From positions 1 to 11,633 of the forward strand of contig JAQGIJ010000002.1 of NCBI GenBank assembly GCA_028291285.1: a stretch of DNA of 11,633 nt. Direction: 5' to 3'. Below the pieces are notes generated by a model. It was not told where the DNA came from, searched no databases, and saw nothing but the letters and a program-made list of their open reading frames with translations. Position numbers and translations under genes: made by a program. Below, one piece after another: positions 1 to 6,169 of this stretch (positions are counted from its first letter, which is position 1; every line of letters begins with the position of its first letter). This stretch comes from Phenylobacterium sp. GTDB taxonomy: Bacteria > Pseudomonadota > Alphaproteobacteria > Caulobacterales > Caulobacteraceae.

Positions 1-71
1 GCGAGACCGACGGGCCGGGCCTGCTGCAGCAGATGCTGGACTTCGCCGAGGCGGGCTTCGCGGGGCCGTAG
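1..71 (+). CDS. 3' end of an unidentified + strand gene
   Basis: Only the last 22 codons are visible, read in the frame starting at base 3 and ending at TAG 69-71. The tail reads ...LLQQMLDFAEAGFAGP, a plausible amphipathic C-terminus with the high-GC codon choice of the neighbouring genes. The other two forward frames over the same bases give Arg/Cys-rich, non-protein-like translations. No family can be named from so little sequence. The gene converges on the small minus-strand gene ending at 113, with 41 bases between the stop codons. Confidence 0.55.
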   Translation, partial: ETDGPGLLQQMLDFAEAGFAGP

Positions 72-112
72 GGGCGGACCGCCAACCTCCGCTCTTCCCC
101 GCGGTGGCGGGC

Positions 113-373
113 TCAGAACCCGTCTTGGGCGATGACCGCGGTGACCGCCGCCTTGCGGAAATTCACCCCGCGGTAGCGGGTCTCGCCGCCCCGGTCCTCA
201 CCGCCGGTGAGTTGCAGGAACTCCGCCCAGCGGTCCTCCGGCAGCAGCATGACGAGGTCCTCGGTACGGCCGCCGTAGGCGTCGATCTCGCGGTCCGCCT
301 CCTCACGGATGTCGCGGACGCCGGCCTTGGCGGGATCATGGGTGTCGAGGTGTGAGGGCCGAGGGGGCTGCAT
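113..373 (-). CDS. small conserved-looking protein of unknown function (86 aa)
   Basis: I do not recognise this protein. From the ATG at 373 it is 86 residues, ending in TGA at 113. Residues 1-18 are Pro/His-rich and may not all be translated. From about residue 19 it looks like a folded, charged soluble domain: an acidic helix (DIREEADREIDAYGG), a segment LVMLLPEDRWAEFLQLTGG, and a C-terminal YRGVNFRKAAVTAVIAQDGF. There is no signal peptide or membrane segment. Codon use in this frame is strongly GC-ending, as in the neighbours, which favours a real gene. The ATG at 373 has only a weak purine stretch upstream, so the true start is uncertain. It lies 67 bases downstream of the BA14K-like gene on the same strand and could be co-transcribed with it. 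Confidence 0.6.
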   Translation of the reverse strand: MQPPRPSHLDTHDPAKAGVRDIREEADREIDAYGGRTEDLVMLLPEDRWAEFLQLTGGEDRGGETRYRGVNFRKAAVTAVIAQDGF

Positions 374-440
374 GCCGGAGCAACCCGGAGCCTCGTCGGC
401 GGTTCCCGGCCCGCCGCGAAGACGGGCCGGTTCCTGCAGC

Positions 441-716
441 CTAGTCCGTGCAACGCATCCAGCGGTGGCCCTGCATGTACATGTCGCGCCGCGGATCGTA
501 GCCGTGATAGCGGCCCATGCAGTTGTGCACGTGGCCGTACCAGTTGGTCCGGTGGTGGCGCCAGTAGGCGACCCGGCCCGGCGGTCCGGGCGGGGGCGCG
601 CCCCAGGCCCGATCCCAGTGGCCGTAGCGCTCGACGACCACCGGCTGGGCCACCGCGGCGCCGGCGGCGCCGACAAGTAGGGCGGCCGCCAGGCCGGCGC
701 TCACAAGCTTCTTCAT
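441..716 (-). CDS. small secreted protein, BA14K-like
   Basis: A 91-residue exported protein. Residues 1-23 form a clear Sec signal peptide (MKK, hydrophobic Ala/Leu core, AVA cleavage site before QPVVV). The mature part starts with Pro/Gly- and Trp-rich sequence (GAPPPGPPGR) and then has the pattern C-x2-RY-x2-YDP-x2-D-x-Y-x4-G-x5-C (Cys66 to Cys89). This resembles the BA14K family of alphaproteobacterial small secreted or cell-surface proteins, in which two conserved cysteines flank an RYRSYDP-type core. His, Arg and Tyr are abundant. The start is fixed by a strong GAGGAG ribosome-binding site (724-729) seven bases upstream of the ATG at 716; an upstream in-frame ATG at 731 overlaps that site and is unlikely to be used. 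It lies 83 bases downstream of the UdgX gene. Family assignment rests on motif recall; an RcnB-type periplasmic protein is the alternative. Confidence 0.75.
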   Translation of the reverse strand: MKKLVSAGLAAALLVGAAGAAVAQPVVVERYGHWDRAWGAPPPGPPGRVAYWRHHRTNWYGHVHNCMGRYHGYDPRRDMYMQGHRWMRCTD

Positions 717-799
717 GGCATGTCTCCTCATGAATGTCCCGGTCGCGAAACGGGGCTTCGGGGGTTTTGGTTCAGCCGTATCTGTCGAGTCTTCGACGC

Positions 800-2296
800 T
801 CAGGCCGCCAGTCCCCAGGCGAACTTCAGGTCCTCGACGAACAGGGCGTAGGCCTTCGCCTTGGCCTCCGCGTCGGGCACGCGCAGCAGGTAGGAGGGGT
901 GATAGGTCACCACGCCCTGGGCCTGGTCGGGCAGTTGGATGGCGTGCTGGCGCATCTTGCCGATAGGCATCGGCTTGCCGAACACCGCGACCGCCGCCGT
1001 CGCGCCCAGCGCCACGATCACCCGCGGCCGCACGATCCGGCGCTCGCCGTCCAGCCACCAGCGGCAGGCGGTGACCTCGCCCGCGTCGGGGGTCTTGTGC
1101 AGCCGGCGCTTGCCGCGCAGCTCGTGCTTGAAGTGCTTCACCGCATTGGTGACGTAGGTCTCGGTCCGCGGGACGCCGGCGGCCGCCAGCGCCTTGTCCA
1201 GCACCTGGCCGGCGGGGCCGACGAAGGGGCGCCCCGCCAGGTCTTCCTGGTCGCCCGGCTGCTCGCCCACGAACATCAGCCGCGCCGACCTCGGCCCCTC
1301 TCCCGGCACCCCCTGGGTGGCGTCGCGCCACAGGTCGCAGCGGCGGCAGACCTGCACGCCGGCGGCGATCTCCTCCAGCGTCGTCGGCGCCTGGCCGTCG
1401 TAGGGCGCATCGCGGCTGGCCCGCTGGGCGGCGCGGACGATCCTGCGGCTGGGTTCCGTCGGGGCCTGGCGGACCATCTCTTCGACCTGCGCCTCCGCGC
1501 GAGCGATCAACTCGGGAATGAGCCGGGCTTCCGGCAGGTTCCGCCAGTAGCGCCGGGGCATTTCCCGCCGCATCATCTGCGGGTTGAGCCGCGCCGGGTT
1601 GAAGATCGCCGCGTAATAGGTGCGCCAGTAGTCCTCCAGCGCGTCGGCGGCCGGCGCATCGGCGGGGTCGGCGCCGGACGTGAATCCGAGCGCCCGGGTG
1701 TCCCAATGGACGCAGACGTCCGGCGTCAGGATCGAGAAGCGCATGTTGGCGAACCGCCGGGCGAAGAAGGGCGCGGTGAGCTCGGCCACCCGGTGGGCCG
1801 GCTCGAACCAGGCGACGAAGGCCTCGCCGCCATGGCCGTCCTCGATCCGCCGGAAGCGCACGAAGGCCTTCATCTTGTGCGCCGCCTGGTCGACTTGGCG
1901 GGCGAAGCCGCGAGCCTTGGCCACGTCCGGATCGCTGGCGATCCGCAGCAGCTGCGGCTCAGCCTCCATCCGCCGCAGCAGCCGGTAGAGCAGGTCGAAA
2001 CGCTCGTCGGACCGGTGCAGCACCACCGCTTCCGCCAGCTCCAGGAACTCGCGCGGGACGCTGAAGCCCGTCGCCCCGGGCGGTGGCGGCGTTGAGGTGC
2101 AGGGCGCCGGCGCAAGCGGCCGCGAGTCCTGCGCCGCACCCCCGTCCCGCTTCCCGCCATCCGGCGGGGAAGCAAACAGATCGCCCTCCACAGTCCAGAG
2201 CACCTCTTGCGCCCCGACGCGACGCGCCCGCAGGTCCCGCGCCGCCTCCCGCCAGCCCTCGAAGTCCGTTTCGGACGCGAGCCGCACCACCTGCAT
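800..2296 (-). CDS. udgX: DUF4130-UdgX fusion: uracil-DNA-binding/crosslinking protein
   Basis: A two-domain, 498-residue protein. Residues about 1-285 match the DUF4130 type linked to radical SAM partners (TIGR03915-like: early VVRLA and FEGWR, later VPREFLELAEAV, a DLLYRLLRRM helix, KMKAFVRFRR and HWDTRALGF). Residues about 310-498 are a UDG-superfamily domain of UdgX type: CRRC (317-320), motif GEQPGDQED (344-352), the UdgX-specific basic loop KRRLH (396-400) and a late HPSYLLR (466-472). In characterised mycobacterial UdgX the loop histidine, here His400, attacks the sugar after uracil release and leaves the protein covalently attached to DNA. Cys317, Cys320 and Cys411 are candidate Fe-S ligands; I cannot place the fourth. 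Residues about 42-78 form a Gly/Pro/Ala-rich insert inside the N-terminal domain. The ATG at 2296 overlaps the radical SAM stop codon (TGATG), implying coupled translation from the LexA-box promoter upstream. Confidence 0.93.
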   Translation of the reverse strand: MQVVRLASETDFEGWREAARDLRARRVGAQEVLWTVEGDLFASPPDGGKRDGGAAQDSRPLAPAPCTSTPPPPGATGFSVPREFLELAEAVVLHRSDERFDLLYRLLRRMEAEPQLLRIASDPDVAKARGFARQVDQAAHKMKAFVRFRRIEDGHGGEAFVAWFEPAHRVAELTAPFFARRFANMRFSILTPDVCVHWDTRALGFTSGADPADAPAADALEDYWRTYYAAIFNPARLNPQMMRREMPRRYWRNLPEARLIPELIARAEAQVEEMVRQAPTEPSRRIVRAAQRASRDAPYDGQAPTTLEEIAAGVQVCRRCDLWRDATQGVPGEGPRSARLMFVGEQPGDQEDLAGRPFVGPAGQVLDKALAAAGVPRTETYVTNAVKHFKHELRGKRRLHKTPDAGEVTACRWWLDGERRIVRPRVIVALGATAAVAVFGKPMPIGKMRQHAIQLPDQAQGVVTYHPSYLLRVPDAEAKAKAYALFVEDLKFAWGLAA

Positions 2297-3522
2297 CAGA
2301 AGAGGCTCAGCTGTTCGGGTTCGGGCGCCAGGCGAGCGCGCAGGTCGGCCCGGTCGGTGAGCGCGCCCGGCCTCCAATCGGCGGTGACGATGAAGGGCTT
2401 CAGCTTCTCCAGGCCGCGGGCCAGGCGCTTGACGTCCTCCAGCCGCACCGCCTTCAGCCGCCGGACCTCCAGCAGACGGTCGACCACCTTGACCCCCAGG
2501 CCGGGCACCCGCAGCAGCCGCTCGCGCTCGGCGGTGTTGAGATCCACCGGAAAGTCGCCGCGATTCCTCAGCGCCCAGGCGAGCTTGGGGTCGATCGCGA
2601 GGTCCAGGTCCTCCGTCTCGCCGACGATCTCCGCCCGCTCGAAGCCGTAGAACCGCATCAGCCAGTCGGCCTGGTAGAGACGGTGCTCGCGCATCAGCGG
2701 CGGCCGCGCCACCGGCAGGCGTGCGGTGGAGTCCGGGATCGGCGAGAAGCCGGAGTAGTAGACCCGCCGCAGCCGGTAGGCGCCGTAGAGGCTCTCGCTG
2801 CGCTTCAGGATCTCCCCGTCGCAGGCGGCGTCGGCGCCGACGATCATCTGGGTGGACTGGCCGGCGGCGGCGAACTTCGCAGGCCGCGTCTTGCGCGCCG
2901 GCTCCTTCGCCGCCTCCTCCGCCAGGCGGACCGCGCCCATCGCCTTCTTGATCCCGGCGGGGTCCTTCTCCGGCGCCAGTCGGGCCAGGCTCTCGTCCTT
3001 CGGCAGTTCGATGTTGATGGACAGCCGGTCGGCGTAAAGCCCCGCCTCGTTGACCAGCGCGGGCGAGGCCTCGGGGATCACCTTGAGGTGGATGTAGCCG
3101 CGGAAGTCGTGGGCCTCGCGCAAGGTCCGCGCCACCCGCACCAGCGCCTCCATGGTGTAGTCGGCGCTCTGGATGATGCCCGAGGAGAGGAACAGTCCCT
3201 CGATATAGTTGCGCTTGTAGAACCCCAGGGTGAGGTCGACGACCTCCTCCACCGAGAAGCGCGCCCGGGGCGTGTTCGACGAGACGCGGTTCACGCAATA
3301 GGCGCAGTCGTAGACGCAGAAGTTGGTCAGCAGGATCTTCAACAGGCTGATGCAGCGACCGTCCGGCGCGTAGGCGTGGCAAATCCCCATGCCCTCGGTG
3401 GACCCCACCCCCCGCCCGCCAAGCGAATCCCGCTTGCCGGCGCCGGAGGAGGCGCAGGACGCGTCGTACTTCGCCGCGTCGGACAGGATGGCGAGCTTGC
3501 GCTTGAGGTTCAGAACCGTCAT
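2296..3522 (-). CDS. radical SAM protein of the UDG-linked DNA repair/modification family
   Basis: A 408-residue protein of the family that travels with DUF4130/UDG proteins (TIGR03916 type, 'putative DNA modification/repair radical SAM protein'); its reaction is, to my knowledge, not established. The [4Fe-4S] motif is CVYDCAYC (Cys69, Cys73, Cys76, spacing CX3CX2C), followed by SAM-barrel features (FLSSGI, YIHLKVIP, SINIELP). Further cysteines at 23, 48 and 57 precede it. Near the C-terminus a helix-hairpin-helix (LLRVPGLGVKVVDRLLEVRR, about 337-355) predicts DNA binding. The protein ends in EQLSLF, matching the bacterial sliding-clamp-binding consensus QL[SD]LF. The ATG at 3522 was chosen; a GTG directly before it (3525) is the alternative. 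There is no Shine-Dalgarno sequence, which fits the predicted leaderless transcript. It is first in the operon with udgX, overlapping it by one base. Confidence 0.92.
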   Translation of the reverse strand: MTVLNLKRKLAILSDAAKYDASCASSGAGKRDSLGGRGVGSTEGMGICHAYAPDGRCISLLKILLTNFCVYDCAYCVNRVSSNTPRARFSVEEVVDLTLGFYKRNYIEGLFLSSGIIQSADYTMEALVRVARTLREAHDFRGYIHLKVIPEASPALVNEAGLYADRLSINIELPKDESLARLAPEKDPAGIKKAMGAVRLAEEAAKEPARKTRPAKFAAAGQSTQMIVGADAACDGEILKRSESLYGAYRLRRVYYSGFSPIPDSTARLPVARPPLMREHRLYQADWLMRFYGFERAEIVGETEDLDLAIDPKLAWALRNRGDFPVDLNTAERERLLRVPGLGVKVVDRLLEVRRLKAVRLEDVKRLARGLEKLKPFIVTADWRPGALTDRADLRARLAPEPEQLSLF

Positions 3523-3528
3523 CACCGA

Positions 3529-3557
3529 GTTCTAGAGTTCTTCTTTTGTTCCGTCCA
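3529..3557 (-). promoter_or_regulatory. predicted promoter of the radical SAM-udgX operon
   Basis: Read on the minus strand: -35 TGGACGG (3557-3551), a 14-base spacer, and -10 TCTAGAAC (3536-3529). The Caulobacter housekeeping consensus, as I know it, is TTGACGS-N10-14-GCTANAWC, so the match is 6 of 7 at -35 and, ignoring the N position, 6 of 7 at -10. Counting about seven bases beyond the -10 puts transcription start at or within a few bases of the ATG at 3522, predicting a leaderless mRNA. The LexA box fills the spacer. Confidence 0.7.
3537..3551. promoter_or_regulatory. LexA (SOS) box of alphaproteobacterial type
   Basis: The bases GTTCTTCTTTTGTTC are an exact GTTC-N7-GTTC direct repeat, the known LexA operator of Alphaproteobacteria (half-sites 3537-3540 and 3548-3551). 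A third GTTC at 3529-3532 lies inside the -10 element, one 8-base step further toward the gene. The box occupies the spacer of the predicted promoter, the expected position for repression by blocking RNA polymerase. It also lies about 146 bases upstream of the divergent MFS gene, but its placement favours control of the radical SAM-udgX operon. Confidence 0.8.
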
Positions 3558-3696
3558 CCACCCGAGGGTTGACGCAGAGGAGGGCTTCGCGCCACGGGAG
3601 GTCAAACGCCCGTTTCATGGCTCCTGCCGGTCTGTTACTGCTCGTGGACGAGGCCCTGGGAGGGAGCCGCCGGCAGCCGCGGCGGTCGCTTGAGTT

Positions 3697-5028
3697 TTGG
3701 ACGCCAAACCAGATCGCCCGATCGACGCCGCAGACGAGCCCGGCGCCGGCGATGACCTCGCCGCGCGCGAGGCGGCCTACGAGCAGTTCGTCTGGGACAA
3801 CCTGAAGCGCAACTACCTGGGCAACTACCTGCACGGCATGCTGGGCATGACCGGCTTTCGGCTGTTCAACGCCCCCACCTTCCTGCCCGCCTATCTGCAC
3901 GCCCTCTCCGGCTCCAACAGCGTGGTCGGACTGGCGCTGGCCCTGCAGCAGGTCGGCGGAATCGTCTCCCCGATCTTCGGCGCGACCCGTGTGGAGCACC
4001 GCACCAAGGTGCTGCCGACGGCCGTCTGGGTGGGCGGGGTGGCGCGCCTGGCGGTCCTGGCGATCGCCCTGGCCGGCTGGTTCCTGAAGGGGTCGCTGCA
4101 GATCCAGGCGATCCTCGCCAGCATGCTGGTCTTCGGCCTCTTCATGGGCGCCCAGCGGGTGGTCTTCAGCACCCTGCTGGCCAAGGTCATCCCGATCAGC
4201 CGGCGCGGGCGGCTGCAGGCCTGGCGCAACGCCACCGGCGGGCTGGTGGCCGCCGTCCTGGCCTATCTGGCCGGCCGCTACCTGATCGGGACCAACCTTT
4301 TCGGCAACGGCTATTCGACGACCTTCGTCCTCACCTTCCTGCTGACCTCCATGGGCCTGTGGGCCATGCAGCTCCTGGTCAACGAGCCGGAGCCGCCCAC
4401 CACCCGCGCCCAGAGCCGCTTCCGCGACCGGATCCGGGAGTTCCCGCGCCTCCTGGCGGAGGACCGCGCCTACACCGGGTTCCTGATCGTGCAGATGTTG
4501 GCGACCTCGGCCCGTGTCGCCACGCCCTTCTACATCCTCTACGTCTCGGACCACCTGGCCATGACCGGCAAGATGCTCGGGCTGCTCTCCTTCGCCTTCC
4601 TCGGCGCCGACACCCTCTCCAACCTCGTGTGGGGCTATCTCGGCGACAAGACGGGCTTTCGGCTGGTGCTGCTCCTGTCGATCGTCACCTGGGCGGCGGC
4701 GACCGTGCTGCTGATGGACGCGCACATGCCCTGGGCCATCTTCCTGGCCTTCTTCGGCCTGGGCGTGGCGCAGTCGGGCTACCTCATGGCCTCCCAGACC
4801 ATGGTCCTGGAGTTCGGCGGCCGCGACGACCTGCCGATGCGCATCGCGCTCTCCGCCACGGCCGAGAACATCATGGCCACGCTGGGCCCGCTGGTGGGCG
4901 GCGGCCTGGCCGACCTGTTCGGCTACGACGTCGTCTTCGGCGTCTCGCTCGGCGTGCTGGTGGCCGCCTTCGCCCTGCTTCTGGTGGCGGTGAAGGAGCC
5001 GCGGACCGCGCGCCTCGCCGCGCTCTGA
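3697..5028 (+). CDS. MFS transporter
   Basis: A 443-residue inner-membrane protein with the length and hydrophobicity of a major facilitator with about 12 membrane helices. Residues 1-45 are polar and acidic, probably cytoplasmic. Helices then run in two bundles separated by a charged loop (about 230-255: NEPEPPTTRAQSRFRDRIRE). A degenerate motif A follows the second helix (GGIVSPIFGATRVEHRTK, 87-104), and a better copy sits in the second half (GYLGDKTGFR, 313-322). The substrate cannot be read from sequence; solute uptake or drug-type efflux are both possible. The start is uncertain: an in-frame TGA at 3691-3693 limits it, TTG at 3697 is the first available start codon, there is no clear ribosome-binding site, and the next in-frame ATG (3838) would remove part of the first helix. 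The gene diverges from the radical SAM operon and converges on the dehydrogenase gene with a 7-base gap. Confidence 0.87.
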   Translation: MDAKPDRPIDAADEPGAGDDLAAREAAYEQFVWDNLKRNYLGNYLHGMLGMTGFRLFNAPTFLPAYLHALSGSNSVVGLALALQQVGGIVSPIFGATRVEHRTKVLPTAVWVGGVARLAVLAIALAGWFLKGSLQIQAILASMLVFGLFMGAQRVVFSTLLAKVIPISRRGRLQAWRNATGGLVAAVLAYLAGRYLIGTNLFGNGYSTTFVLTFLLTSMGLWAMQLLVNEPEPPTTRAQSRFRDRIREFPRLLAEDRAYTGFLIVQMLATSARVATPFYILYVSDHLAMTGKMLGLLSFAFLGADTLSNLVWGYLGDKTGFRLVLLLSIVTWAAATVLLMDAHMPWAIFLAFFGLGVAQSGYLMASQTMVLEFGGRDDLPMRIALSATAENIMATLGPLVGGGLADLFGYDVVFGVSLGVLVAAFALLLVAVKEPRTARLAAL

Positions 5029-5035
5029 AGCCCCC

Positions 5036-6106
5036 TCAGGCCGCCTTGCGCGGGGCGGCGGAGAGGCGGGCGCGGGCGATCTCCGCGGCGACGTCCTGCG
5101 GCGGGCGCTTCTCGCGAACGGCGTGGTCGAGCACCTCCTCCAGCGTCTGCATCAGCCGGTCGAGCTTGGCCGCCACCCAGGCCGGGTCGAAGGCCTCGCC
5201 GCGGGCGATGGCGCGGATCTCGCCGGCCACGTTGATGATGCCGCCGCCGTTGATCACGTAGTCGGGCGCGTAGAGCACGCCGCGCTGCAACAGGGCCTCG
5301 CCGACGGCTGGGTCCGCCAGCTGGTTGTTGGCGGCGCCGGCGACGATGCGGGCGGTCAGCCTCGGCAAGGTCTCCGGGTTGATCGCGCCGCCCAGGGCGC
5401 AGGGGGCGAACACGTCCGTCTCGACATCGAAGATCTCCGCGGGCGGCACGACGCGGGCGCCGGTCCGCGCTGCGAGCGCCTGGACCGCCTGGGCGTTGAC
5501 GTCGGCGAGCGTCAGCTGCGCGCCGGCCGCATGCAGCTTCTCGGCCAGGTGCGCGCCGACCTGGCCCGTCCCCTGGATCGCCACCCGCACGCCGTCCAGC
5601 TCGCGGCCGAGCGCGCGGCGCACGCAGAGCCGGATCCCGCGGAACACGCCTTCGGCGGTGACCGGGCTGGGATCGCCGGAAGCGCCGGCATGCCCCTCGA
5701 GACCCGCCACAAAGGTCGTGCGGCGGCGCGCGTGCGCCAGGTCGCCCGGCGAGACGCCCACGTCCTCCGCCGTCCAGTAGCGGCCGCCCAGCGACTCCAC
5801 CGCCTCGCCGAACGCCTCGAACAGGCCCGGCGTCTTCTGGCTGCGCGCATCGCCGATGATCACCGCCTTGCCGCCGCCCAGCTCCAGGTCGGCCATGGCG
5901 TTCTTGTAGGACATGGCGCGCGAGAGCCTCAGCGCGTCCTCCAGCGCCGCCTGGTCCGAAACATAGGGCCACATTCGGCAGCCACCGGCGGCGGGGCCGC
6001 GGGCCGTGGAGTGGACAGCGATGATGCTCTTCAGGCCGGACGTTTCGTCATAGAAGGCGTGGACGCCTTCATGTCCCTCGAAAGACGGGGAATCGAACAA
6101 GGTCAT
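5036..6106 (-). CDS. Glu/Leu/Phe/Val dehydrogenase, leucine dehydrogenase-like
   Basis: A 356-residue cytoplasmic enzyme of the amino-acid dehydrogenase superfamily, which carries out NAD(P)-dependent oxidative deamination of amino acids to 2-oxo acids. The substrate-binding domain shows RGPAAGGCRMWPY (36-48), SYKNAM with Lys68, and LELGGGKAVI with Lys80; two lysines at these places are the substrate-binding and catalytic residues of leucine dehydrogenase. TAEDVG (112-117) carries the conserved Asp. The nucleotide-binding domain starts at VAIQGTGQVG (175-184), a GxGxxG fingerprint, and the C-terminal part has AGAANNQL and NGGGIINVAGE. The length fits leucine/phenylalanine/valine dehydrogenases (about 350-365) rather than glutamate dehydrogenases. 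Exact substrate specificity is not decided. It is 63 bases downstream of the hydrolase gene and may be read from its own promoter or as the end of that operon. Confidence 0.92.
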   Translation of the reverse strand: MTLFDSPSFEGHEGVHAFYDETSGLKSIIAVHSTARGPAAGGCRMWPYVSDQAALEDALRLSRAMSYKNAMADLELGGGKAVIIGDARSQKTPGLFEAFGEAVESLGGRYWTAEDVGVSPGDLAHARRRTTFVAGLEGHAGASGDPSPVTAEGVFRGIRLCVRRALGRELDGVRVAIQGTGQVGAHLAEKLHAAGAQLTLADVNAQAVQALAARTGARVVPPAEIFDVETDVFAPCALGGAINPETLPRLTARIVAGAANNQLADPAVGEALLQRGVLYAPDYVINGGGIINVAGEIRAIARGEAFDPAWVAAKLDRLMQTLEEVLDHAVREKRPPQDVAAEIARARLSAAPRKAA

Positions 6107-6119
6107 GCCCGGTGATACC

Positions 6120-6146
6120 GCAATAGCTGCAACTTCGTTCCCTCAC
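6120..6146 (-). promoter_or_regulatory. possible promoter of the leucine dehydrogenase-like gene
   Basis: On the minus strand GTGAGGG (6146-6140), a 12-base spacer and GCTATTGC (6127-6120) match the Caulobacter housekeeping consensus at 5 of 7 informative positions in each element. Transcription would start about 6 bases before the ATG at 6106, again giving a very short leader, and no Shine-Dalgarno sequence is seen. In such GC-rich DNA this match could be chance. Confidence 0.3.
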
Positions 6147-6169
6147 GCTCTAGCCCGGCCGGAGGCGGA

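Noticed and set aside
79..110. CCGCCA...TGGCGG inverted repeat between the first two genes as a bidirectional terminator
   Set aside because: Six-base stem with a 20-base loop and no T-run; expected by chance in this composition.
784..797. Hairpin GTCGA-gtct-TCGAC just after the udgX stop as a terminator
   Set aside because: The stem is only five bases, with no T-run on the minus strand; too weak to call.
3569..3574. TTGACG as a + strand -35 for the MFS gene
   Set aside because: No acceptable -10 at 10-18 bases downstream, and it is over 100 bases from the start codon.
800..3595. A 931-codon minus-strand open frame that continues the udgX frame through the radical SAM gene
   Set aside because: The upstream part translates to Arg/Gly/Pro-rich shadow sequence, while the true radical SAM protein is in another frame over the same bases; udgX starts at the TGATG junction at 2296.
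2083..3693. A 536-codon + strand open frame antisense to the radical SAM gene, and similar long frames at 734-2095, 5123-6115, 6302-7384 and 8153-9250
   Set aside because: These are antisense mirror frames of well-recognised genes in very GC-rich DNA; their translations are rich in Arg, Gly, His and Gln with no domain motifs.
3532..4725. A 397-codon minus-strand frame opposite the MFS gene
   Set aside because: The product is Gly/Gln/Asp/His-rich low-complexity sequence; the + strand frame encodes a clear membrane transporter.
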